Below, one piece after another: positions 11,461 to 20,575 of a DNA stretch of 64,000 bases. Source of the DNA: Camellia lanceoleosa (taxonomy: Eukaryota; Streptophyta; Magnoliopsida; Ericales; Theaceae). The DNA is taken from the NCBI GenBank assembly GCA_025200525.1, contig CM045762.1, positions 191,481,154 through 191,545,153 on the forward strand, in the 5' to 3' direction. Position 1 is the first letter of the stretch. The number at the start of each line of letters is the position of its first letter. The position numbers and the translations under genes were made by a program. Under the pieces are notes generated by a model. The model searched no databases, was not told the DNA's origin, and was given only the letters and a program-made list of their open reading frames with translations.

Positions 11461-11622
11461 CATTGTTCGCGCTATTTTGCGCACCCTACCTGCTTGCATC
11501 GTGTGTGCATTCATTGTTCGCGCTATTTTGCGCACCCTACCTGCTTGCATCGTGTGTGCATCCATTGTTCGCGCTATTTTGCGCACCCTGCCTGTCTGCA
11601 TTGTTCGTGCATTTCATTGCGC
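11461..11622 (+). repeat. 51-bp tandem repeat, three copies
   Basis: CATTGTTCGCGCTATTTTGC starts at 11461, 11512 and 11563, exactly 51 bases apart. The third copy is diverged (CCTGTCTG for CTGCTTG). Each unit holds GCGCTATTTTGCGC, a short inverted repeat. Confidence 0.88.
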
Positions 11623-11665
11623 TATCCTGCGCACCATACTTGCATTATCATACATATGCCCCACA

Positions 11666-12705
11666 GGGTCCGACGGGACCTTAAACACGCCCGGTCTAGG
11701 AGACCTTAAATCCTCGAAGGGTGCAAGACCCTCGGTGCGTTAAGTTGCCCCTTATTGCATTTGGCATGCATTTCATCGCGCTATCCTGCGCACCATACTT
11801 GCATTATCATACATACATGCACGCCCGGTCTAGGAGACCTTAAATCCTTGGAGGGTGCGAAACCTTCGTCTGATGAGGTACGTGTGCCTCATTTTGCATT
11901 CCATTTTCCACTCGATGAGGTATGCGTGCCTCCTTTAGTGTATCGCACTGTCTTGTGCATTTCAAATCACTCGCGTTGTCTAACGCATCGCGCTGTTTAG
12001 CGCATCACACTATCTTGTGCATTCGCACTGACGTGTACATTTGCATTGCCCCAACACCCCGGGTCCGGCAGGACCTTAAACACGCCCGGTCTAGGAGACC
12101 TTAAATCCTTGGAGGGTGCAAAACCTTCGGTGCATTGGCATGCGTGTCACACTTGCATTTCATTTTCCATCAAATGAGGTACGTGTGCCTCATTTCGCAT
12201 TTCATTGCATCTCGAGGCACGTACGCCTCGTTTTGCATTTCATTTTCCATCAAATGAGGTACGTGTGCCTCATTTCGCATTTCATTGCATCTCGAGGCAC
12301 ATATGCCTCGTTTTGCATTTCATTTTCCATCAAATGAGGTACGTGTGCCTCATTTCGCATTTCATTACATCTCGAGGCGCGTACGCCTCGTTTTGCACTT
12401 CGTTTTCCATCAGTAAGGTATGTGTGCCTCATGTGCATTTCACAGTTGCCCCACACGGTTCGGCGGGACCAAAAACACGCGCTGGTCTAGGAGACCTTAA
12501 ATCCTCGGGAGGTGCGAGACCTCCGGTGCATTGAAGTGCCCCTCATTGCATTTTAACATTTTCATGCATCGCATTGTAGATATCGTATTGCCATGCATCT
12601 CATTTTCAAAAAAAAACAACAACCAAAAAACAACATGCATTGTCATGCATACATCTTGCATCCCGGTCTAGGAGACCTTAAATCCTCTGAAGGTGCAATT
12701 CCTTT
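11666..12705 (+). repeat. Iterated three-hairpin module (about five copies)
   Basis: A module of three consecutive stem-loops recurs: hairpin 1 GGTCC-GAC(G)-GGACC, hairpin 2 GGTCT-AGG-AGACC, then TTAAATCC and hairpin 3 of the form AGGGT-GCAAG-ACCCT. Full copies start near 11666, 12061 and 12456. Copies at 11827 and 12665 have hairpins 2 and 3 only. Hairpin 2 is invariant. Hairpin 3 changes on both sides: AGGGT/ACCCT at 11718-11732 against GAGGT/ACCTC near 12510-12523, with other copies using G-T pairs. Compensatory change suggests that RNA structure has been maintained. The role is unknown. Confidence 0.75.
12155..12432 (+). repeat. 80-bp tandem repeat array
   Basis: CATTTTCCATCAAATGAGGT starts at 12161, 12241 and 12321, with a diverged start at 12401, an 80-base period. 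Each unit contains GAGGTACGTGTGCCTC and CGAGGCACGTACGCCTCG, both imperfect inverted repeats. It is interleaved with the hairpin modules. Confidence 0.88.
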
Positions 12706-14179
12706 GGTGTTTGTCGTGCCCGAACGACTTTCGTGTTTGCAGTGTGTTCCTAGGAGACCAACGGGGACGGTTGAAACTAGAGTTCGAATGGCTCATGCCT
12801 AGAACGCAAAGGTTCGGGATTTCCGAGTCTAAAGTCTGGTTTAAATACCCAGGGGGTGTACCCTCGGCTTGAAACCTGTATGGAAGCCCCATAGGTTGAG
12901 GTGGCGTGTTTACGCCTCAATTCTGGATACTGAACCAACCTAGTATACCATCCCGTTGGAAGAATAGGGAAAACTGCAATCATGGTCATTGCATCATTTG
13001 CATTGTCATGCATTTCATCCATTGCATATTTGTAGGTATTGCATTATAGGTTGCATGCATTTCACTGCATTGCCTCCATTTATGGCTTGCGCCTTTCCTT
13101 GTCAAGCTTGGTCTGGTATGTGCCTATACTTTTCACGTTGAAGCATAGTTCTTGTGTATCGTGCCTATTCCACGTTGGGATGTTGGTTTGAGGGTTGCGG
13201 CACTAGTTCTGTGTTAGACATGGCTTGTATGCGTGCATGCCTTTCCTAGGCAAGATACGGATTGGCCCGCGCGCCATATCCATTGTACATATTGCATTGT
13301 AGTGTAATTGTTGCATCCGGCATTAGGATCATTATCCAATCCCCAGCGGATCGTTTCCCCACTTATGTCAATCCACTCAATATCTGTTCTTGTATCCGTG
13401 CGTATTACTCATAGATCAGACATCGTTCTATGGGACACGGGTGTTCGTGCGTATTCCTCATAGATCAGACATCGTTCTATGGGACACGAACTTGTTACTT
13501 CCATCAATCTACCTGACATTTGTGTGGTTTCGAACCGCTCATGATTGGATCATGATTCAATTTCTTTTCAATTACATTGCATATTATTTGCATTGTATAT
13601 ATTTGTTTTGTAGTTTTGCATATCATTTGCATTACATTTAGATTCAATTGCATATCATCGCACTGTTTTGTGCACTTCATTGCATTGTCATGCATTGTTG
13701 CTAACAATATCACACCTGTTAAGTTTGTTTTCTTTTCAGGCACAATATTGTATGTATGGTTCATTTGAAGCTGGCACGATCAGACGAACCAGACAGGTAT
13801 TGTATCCTCCGAGTGAGACGTATCGAGAATTGCATAATTCTCTTACATCCTTTCTGCATTGTAGTGTAGTTTGGAGTTTTCTAGCTTAAAACTGTTGCAT
13901 GCGTGCTCTGTTACAGCATCCTTTGCATGATCATAAGTTATGCTCGGCTTCTTGCATTTTCAGTTGCATTTTGCCCCTGCCTACGGGCGCATATCTTATC
14001 CGCGGCTTGTATGCCTGTATCTGAACTACGCCGGTTTGATTCCTAAAGGGATACGTAGGCAGCCTGCGGGTTCAACCACTTGTCGTGCATGTTTGTCTAA
14101 GTCTTCGGCCTTGTCAAAAATGGGTCGTCTCTGGGCTTTGACATTCACTCCTGTCATTCTTATGACTTTCGAGTTCTGT
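12706..14179 (+). other. Remaining 3' region of the Tat element
   Basis: Non-coding. It holds CATTGCAT-rich simple sequence, a two-copy repeat of TCATAGATCAGACATCGTTC (13409-13428 and 13461-13480, about 52 bases apart), and, near its end, the second conserved GAACTACG motif. No gene is recognised. Confidence 0.6.
14022..14067 (+). other. Conserved GAACTACG...GATACGTAGG motif, copy 2
   Basis: GAACTACGCCGGTTTGATTC, then a short loop, then GGGATACGTAGGCAGCC. It matches the copy at 4725-4772 in both arms and the central TTGATTCC. It lies about 120 bases before the polypurine tract, a fixed location for this motif in Tat-type elements as I recall it. Confidence 0.55.
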
Positions 14180-14193
14180 CAAAGAGGGGCAGC
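14180..14193 (+). other. Polypurine tract
   Basis: CAAAGAGGGGCAGC directly abuts the LTR start TGTAGACACCCC. This is the expected plus-strand primer position and confirms the plus orientation of the element. Confidence 0.85.
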
Positions 14194-17100
14194 TGTAGAC
14201 ACCCCATTTTTGACCGTCCTCAAGACTTGGACGTCACCGTTGGAACACTCGGTGATTATCCATGTTTGTGTTCGTTTGGAGTTCCCGGAGTTCTCGGCTC
14301 GCGCGCCTTGCCTCAGGACCTCCGAACTCGACCGTTTGTGTTTGGTTTTGCACCAAACACTTGTGTTTTGCCTTGGAAGGGCAGGGAATGCTTTGTGAGG
14401 CATCCCCACACACCACCGGCTGGGGCTAGAGGCCACCGGCTGGCTGGAGTTGCCACCGGCACTTTATTGTGCCGACCGGCACTCTTTTGTGCCGACCGGC
14501 ACTAAGTTTTGCCAAAATGGCCTCCTTAGCCGGCCGGGCACTGTGCACTTGCTTTCTGAGATATTTTCAGACAGCTGTGCTATTTTGTTTCCCCTCCATA
14601 CACGTGTATGGAGGGATGAGCTTGTTTCAAGACTTAGCTTGTAAGTCTTTGTTGCCTATAAGAGGAAGGCTCCTCTTCTTGGCTTAGGGTTGGAAATTCT
14701 TGAGAGGTTTCAGCCATTTTAGACAGAGAGAAAGCTCTGGTTTAGGTTAGAGAACATATATCTATCCTATATCTATCCTTTTCTTGTTAAACTAGGTGTT
14801 TTGTGCCTTACTTTTGCACACTAGCACCTAGTGTTTCAGCTTTCTCTTGAGACAGAGGTTCTAGAAGCTGGTTTTTAGTGATTCTTGGCTGGTTTGGAGC
14901 TCAAGGAAGCCACCCCACCACCATCTTTGAAGAAGGTCAACAAGGGTAAGAAACTAGTTCTTTTTACCCCTTTTTTGTACCTCCTTTCTACTTGCTTTCA
15001 AACTGTTTTTGGGCTTAGTGTTTGGCACAAAATAGTTCTGATTTTTAGCCCTCTTTATTGTATATTAAGAGTGCTTAGTGGTTTGGGTAGGTTTGACCAC
15101 CCTTAGGCCTTGAAAAGGGCACTTTTAGTGCTATTTTGTGAGAGATCCGAGATTTTTGTGATAGGATCTCTTCACCACTGAAATCTTGAGGGATTTCAGT
15201 GGTGAAGAGCATGCCTTGAAGTCTCAAGAAGGAGAGGGCCACCCCCTCTCCTTGGTGTCCTTGAAAAGGGCAAGTTTTGCTTCCTTAAGGAGCTTCATGC
15301 TTGAGTGTGTGTTGAGCATGTTTGACTTGTTTTTCATGCTTATATTGCCATGTCATAACATGATTTCAAGTTGGTTTTGGTCTCTTATGCATGCTTAGCA
15401 TAGTTATCATGTAATGCCTTGTTATGCCTTAACATGCACTAGGTTGTATGCCTTCATTTTTAGCATGTTTTAGGCCTTGATTCATGAAGCTTTTGTGCTC
15501 ATATTACCATGTTTTAGGTCTTTCCATAAGTATTTTGGCCAATCTTAGCATGTTTAATATAGCCTCTTTGTAGTTGGCTTTTTGGCCTTAAGAGCATGAG
15601 TGTGTAGCATGTCTTGCTTGCATTGTTTTGATGGTTTGGAACCATCTAGCATGCTATTTCAGTCCCTTAGAAGTGCTTATATGTTTACATTGCATGCTTC
15701 TTTGTGGCTTCTAAAGTATGTGTTAAATGCTCCATGTTTTGGCTTTAATGCATGCCTTTGACTTCATGACTCTTAGATGCCATCTAAGTAGCCATTCGGC
15801 TTTGTTTTGACATGCTAGAAACTTGTTTTAGGTTGATTAGTGTATGCCATGTGTGTTTGTGCAAAGTGTGGTTTAATGCCCTATTAGCTTGCCTTAAGCC
15901 TAGGCTATTTGCATGCTTTGTTTGACTTGATTTGTCGCATGATTTGGCATCATGTTTGACATGAATTTCAGAGCTTTTGGTGCATGCTATTGGTCCATGT
16001 TTGTGCCTCTTAAGTGTGCATGAGAGTTGCTTATTTGTGCCTTGGGTTTGGACCTTAACACTTGCATGTGTGTGAGTGTGTTTAGTCTCCATTTCTAGGC
16101 ACTTTGGCCACTGTTTTGAGCCTTTTTAGAGTTGCCCAATTCATGTTTAAGTCCATCCTTCAATTGGTTTGCATGCTTATCTTGTATGTTCACTTGTATG
16201 TGTGCATAAGTATATTGCATTGCTCATATTGCATATAGATGACATGCTTAGGACCTCATTGCATTGCATTGTACATACCAAGCCTCTTGAAGTGAGTTTG
16301 ATAGAGGTTTGGCACCCTTGTTTGCATTGCATGCATTTGAAAGTGAAGTTGCATTCTTGGTTCTTAGGGCCATCACGCATGGAAATGCGCGATTGGTGGT
16401 CCGGGAATCGAGGCACATGCCCTCTTGAGTCCACAGCATGATAAGAGGTGTGTGTAGTGCATAAATGGCTTGAATTGCATTGCCTTGCATGTTGTCTCCT
16501 TCTGCTGCTGTGAGTTGTAGGTTCTGCAGGTATTTAGTGCCAGCCGGCACCATTTAGTGCCGACCGGCAATCCATTTCCAGCCGATGGCTTCTTTTAGTG
16601 CCGATGAGCTCATTCTACTGCCGGTGGAAGTTCCACCTAGCCGATGATGTCCCCCAGTGCCCTGAGAGGTGCTTCTGGGACTTTGGCAGTTTTCTGAGGA
16701 GGAGAGCAGAGGAAACAGAGACAATCCGTGCACGGCAGTGCGGTTCCGAGCCAGTCCCGAGCGCGCGCTGCAGTTAGCCCTCACCCCGAGGCGGTTTATT
16801 GCTTAATTAGATTAGTTAATTAATTTAATTAATTTAGTTAATTTGTAATATTTAATTAGCTAGATTAGTTAATTATTTATTCGGTTCTGTATTATTATTC
16901 GGTCCCTCCGAGTGAGGGCAAAAATGCAATAAGTGTGTGTGAGTGGGTGTATGTCTTCCAATCCCCACTTCTTTCTATCCCTTTTATTTACCCGCTTTCG
17001 ATGGTAGATTAGAGCACATTTTCGATTAGCATACCTTATGCAATGCATGCGTGCATTCATGCATTTGTTTACATACATCGGGCTCGGCACATCATGCAAA

Positions 17101-17993
17101 CTGCATCGTATCTTCAATTCCTAATTGAATACGTGATAGTTGTAACATCTCATGTGCCATGTTTAGGGTTAGCCGAGCCTACTCTAGATTGCATTTATGC
17201 CTGTGTTGCATTAGCCACTTAACATGAACTAGGTCACGCATGCTTTGCTAACCGGGTTTTTGTTTCTGGCACGGAGTACGATGTAAGTGTTTTTGCTTTA
17301 GCATATCACATGCGTGTGAATGTTTGCCATGACAGTATGCTTGCCATGCGGCTAAGTGCTTACGTGATATTACTGATTGAATGCCTATGGATGGAGGTTG
17401 GATTGCTTGAGTTGGGAGTACTCATTGAAATCCGAATTTTAGCTTACTTGCGAGTAGCACAAAAACCAACACGTTTTTCGAGACAAAACGGATATGCAAT
17501 GTTTATTCCCAAATTAGACAATCTAGTCTATACTTGTTTGCTGTGCGCATAACATAGTAATTCTAGGCTAATAACCGGATAAGAACGCATAAAGTTTTCA
17601 AAAACGGATATCATGGTTAGTAGAGGCCGGTCTTCGGACCGGGCGAAAGGGGGTGCTCATAGCTGACCTTCCCCGATCGTACCCAAGCTCCCGAGCCAAG
17701 TCACTTTGGTGATGACGGACATGTGGCCTTCGGCATCGAGTCAGGGTTTCCTAAATTTCCCATTTTAAAAATATTTAGGTGGCGACTCTGTATCTGGCAA
17801 AGTAGTCCATGTTTGACACTTCTTTCAAAAAAATTGTTTTCTCAAAACGATTTGCCAGAGTTGGACTCTTTGGTTCAGATTACGAACCGCAACAAAAGGG
17901 AGTCCGAACTGTAGTAACCCCAATATCGAACCAGAACGGGGGGGGGGGGGACTCGCACTCCCCGCCCGGGATGCGTTCGGGGGGACGTCTACA
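14194..17993 (+). repeat. 3' LTR of the Tat element
   Basis: A 3.8-kb LTR with termini TGTAGACACCCC...GGGGACGTCTACA, a near-perfect inverted pair. It contains GC-rich CACCGGCTGG/GTGCCGACCGGCAC words near its start (14415-14510), a promoter-like TATAAG box at 14657, a long T-rich body, and TTAATTAATT tracts at 16802-16875. The base after it (17994) begins the right flank; the presumed target duplication AGCTT cannot be verified. Confidence 0.9.
14655..14664 (+). promoter_or_regulatory. Candidate LTR TATA box
   Basis: CCTATAAGAG lies about 460 bases into the LTR. The same box, in TTCTATAAGAG form, sits at the corresponding place in the other copies (about 20975 and 24188) and is followed by GGCTC(C)TCTTC. 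Position and conservation fit the U3 core promoter. The transcription start is not determined. Confidence 0.6.
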
Positions 17994-18262
17994 AGCTTCG
18001 ATTTGAATTCTTCCTTTATGGAAGCTTTAATAGACCACAAAAGATGTCCAACTTCAACCAATGAACAAATAATCACCAAAAATAAACATGGGTACCCCAA
18101 GATACTTATATAATCCAGAATATAGATGCCCCTAAGCAGTCATTTATTCATTTTCATTGCAATGTAAATCAATACTTAACAAAAAAGAGTGCACTGAACC
18201 ATGGCATTGTTCAACAAAAACATGATATGTTTACATAGAAAATATATTCCAATAAAAACTAA

Positions 18263-19417
18263 CTATTTAGTACTCCTTTGACTTTCAAGAATTTCCATTT
18301 GGCGGTGAAGATAATATTCTTGTTGCATTGGAGACAAACCATTTGTATCCATCATTATAATTCTCTCCTCTTCTTTCAATTGTTCTACTCGAATCTTTTC
18401 TTGTTTAACATGAAATCGCTCTTGGATTTCCTTTTTCATAATTCAAATTCTCTCTTGCTCAAGCTCTTGGTTAATACGATTCTGCTCTTGCTCTTGAAGA
18501 CACGCTTTCTCAACGATTTCCATTTTCTTGTCATTTGCTTTCTTTTTGTCTTCCATTATCCCATTCAATATCCTTGCATAATTTGAACCAACTGAATCTT
18601 TACTCTTTCGTTTATTTAACCGCTCTTTTTCGGCCTTCCTACCTAGTGGCCTCTCCAAGTCTACATAAGCATCATGTGAGACATCATCCTCTGCTAGATT
18701 TATCGCCTCTGGAGCAAAAGGAGAAGATGTTGCTGATGTTTTTTTTTCGATTTTTTCTTCTCACATTCTTCTAACCATTTTGGTTGGTACCTCAACACAT
18801 TCCAACAATGTTCAAAAGGAAATGATGCTTTTTGGAATTCCTGATACATAAGTTTGGCCTTGCCAATCTGAAAAATTAAATTAATAAACACTAATTAGCA
18901 TCTTCAAACAAAATGACAATTACATTTAATTTAACGATATGTACACAATGTATACCTTGTCTTGCTCATTTACTCCACTTTGATACATTGATTCAATTTG
19001 AGCAAAGAACCCACAAAACTTATTGGTTCCAAGTTGAATAGTTGACCACCGATTCATTAAAGAATTCTGATTATGTTCAGAATTAAAAGTCTTGTACTTG
19101 TGGAAATACTCCCAAACTCTATTCCAATATGTCATGTGCTTTTGCTCATTTCCGTGTACTGTATCCAAACTTGTGTTGAGCCATGCCGATACAAGGAGAT
19201 TGTCTTCTTTTGTAGTGAAGTTGCCACCACGTTGTGCTTTCTTTGTGGTGAATTCTATTTGGGGTGACAATGGAGACTCTTGCCCAGCCACTTCACCATG
19301 TTGGCTTGAACATTGACCCATTCGATTTGGAGATTTCATCATAAATTCACCTAAAAGGTTGGATCCCCCTTGTAATAGATTGGTGAAGTACGCATCTGTT
19401 GGTGTCTGAGAATCCAT
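18263..19417 (-). pseudogene. PIF/Harbinger-type Myb/SANT-like ORF (often mis-annotated as GST T3-like)
   Basis: A two-exon minus-strand gene. Exon 1 (19417-18956, 154 codons) starts MDSQTPTDAYF and contains a SANT/Myb-like trihelix: RGGNFTTKEDNLLVSAW...YWNRVWEYFHKYK...SLMNRW. A GT-AG intron (18955-18868) follows. Exon 2 starts IGKAKLMYQEFQ, with FEHCWNVLR..PKWLEE, then a lysine-rich run and a charged helix (RPLGRKAEKERLNKRK...). This matches the DNA-binding companion protein of PIF/Harbinger transposons (NAM-associated C-terminal family). Two breaks are visible: a frame change at an A/T homopolymer near 18740-18753, and an in-frame TGA at 18443-18445 before the tail that ends at 18263. The partner transposase is absent. 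A homopolymer frameshift could also be a sequencing error. Confidence 0.75.
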
Positions 19418-19640
19418 CCTATGAAATGATCATTCCATTGCAATGGTGAATAATGATTCAATTTACAATGTATTCTCATTATTTTTTAATCAACCAAACA
19501 TGAGAATGGACATTTCGATAAAATGATAATTCTATCCGTTTCATTCCAATGAACCAAACACTACATAAGAACTTCTCAAATTTGAAAGTTATTGTGGCCT
19601 ATCATTAACTAGATAAGACTTAAAAAATAAAAAATAAAAA

Positions 19641-19657
19641 AGAAGAAGAAGAAGAAG

Positions 19658-19689
<32 letters not shown>

Positions 19690-19699
19690 GAAGAAGAAG
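19641..19699 (+). repeat. (AAG)n microsatellite
   Basis: An almost uninterrupted run of AAG trinucleotides, with a single TAG variant near the end. Confidence 0.95.
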
Positions 19700-20575
19700 C
19701 CCCAATCTAGCTTATCAAGGTTACTCCTTTGACAATAACATTGTAAAACTCATTATCCCATTTAAGACCAAACTGTAAACAATTCAGGTATGCAAATACC
19801 TTTGAAGAATAAATGTTAGAAAATTGATAGAGAACTCTGTTTCAACTTAATGACCTTAATGAAATATAATAGTTGATAGGAAAAGTCATTGACTGTAATA
19901 TCAAAAACTATTCACCAACACAGACAAGCTCCACCTTTGGTCATTGTTATTTTAAAAAACAATGCTTTACAATAAACTATCCAAAAGCAATTTATAGTGC
20001 TGTGTAAAATCAACCCAAAGTAATATGTATAAAGTTTGAATTCCAATCCTACAGATCAGCAGATTCATTGCAGCAATTCAATGAACAACATGCAAGCAAT
20101 TAAGAAAATTCATTAACTCCTCTATATTCAAAGCAATATTGCAGAAACTTTGAAACTCAATCCTGCATAGCAACATATTCACTATGGCAATTCAACAAGC
20201 ACCATGCAAGCGATTAAGAAACATTCATAACTCGTGAACTGTACATTCAATATTCAGTACAAACCCGTCAAATGTTCACTCAATATTCAAAATGTAGTTC
20301 AAACTCTTGATCCAACAATCAAATCATTGAAACATTGATTCAATATTAAGTTAAGAGATCAAAAAAAAAAAAATGATGAGGACGAGAGAGGTAGATTGTA
20401 CCGTTGCTCAATAGTTTTCGATTTCAGTCCAATAGCCAAGTCTTTGTCGCTGGTTATTTGTAGCGAGGGATTTGGGTTTGATAGAAACTGCCGATTGCAT
20501 TGCCAAGTTTGATGGAGCAACGATTTGATGCCTGTAGACACCCCATTTTTGACCGTCCTCAAGACTTGGACGTCA

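Larger units (their letters stand above)
1..17993 (+). mobile_element. Giant non-autonomous Tat/Ogre-type Ty3/gypsy LTR retrotransposon, left end outside window
   Basis: The two ends of this block are the same sequence: base 1 corresponds to base 16254, and the match runs to 1715 and 17992. The block is therefore bounded by direct LTRs, the left one cut by the window edge about 2.06 kb inside the LTR. The implied full length is about 20 kb, in the size range of Tat/Ogre elements. A purine-rich tract immediately precedes the right LTR. Inside are a Tat-type gag remnant, an antisense plant-mobile-domain gene and a repeat-filled 3' region. No protease, reverse transcriptase, RNase H or integrase is recognisable in any frame, so the element must have been mobilised in trans. 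The target duplication cannot be checked because the left flank is missing. Confidence 0.85.
17994..20532. mobile_element. PIF/Harbinger remnant and flanking AT-rich DNA
   Basis: Besides the Myb-like ORF, the stretch has a likely terminal repeat at about 19530-19564 (ends ...TTCCAATGAACCAAACACTAC, the usual GTTTGG-type PIF end seen from inside). No left end is found; insertion of the Tat element at 17993 probably removed or separated it. 19700-20532 is AT-rich with loosely repeated ATTCAATATTCA words and no gene. It forms the left target of the next Tat locus. Confidence 0.5.

Noticed and set aside
18926..19417. Glutathione S-transferase identity often given to such proteins
   Set aside because: No GST fold motifs; the visible domain is SANT/Myb-like with a NAM-associated tail, as in PIF/Harbinger companion proteins.
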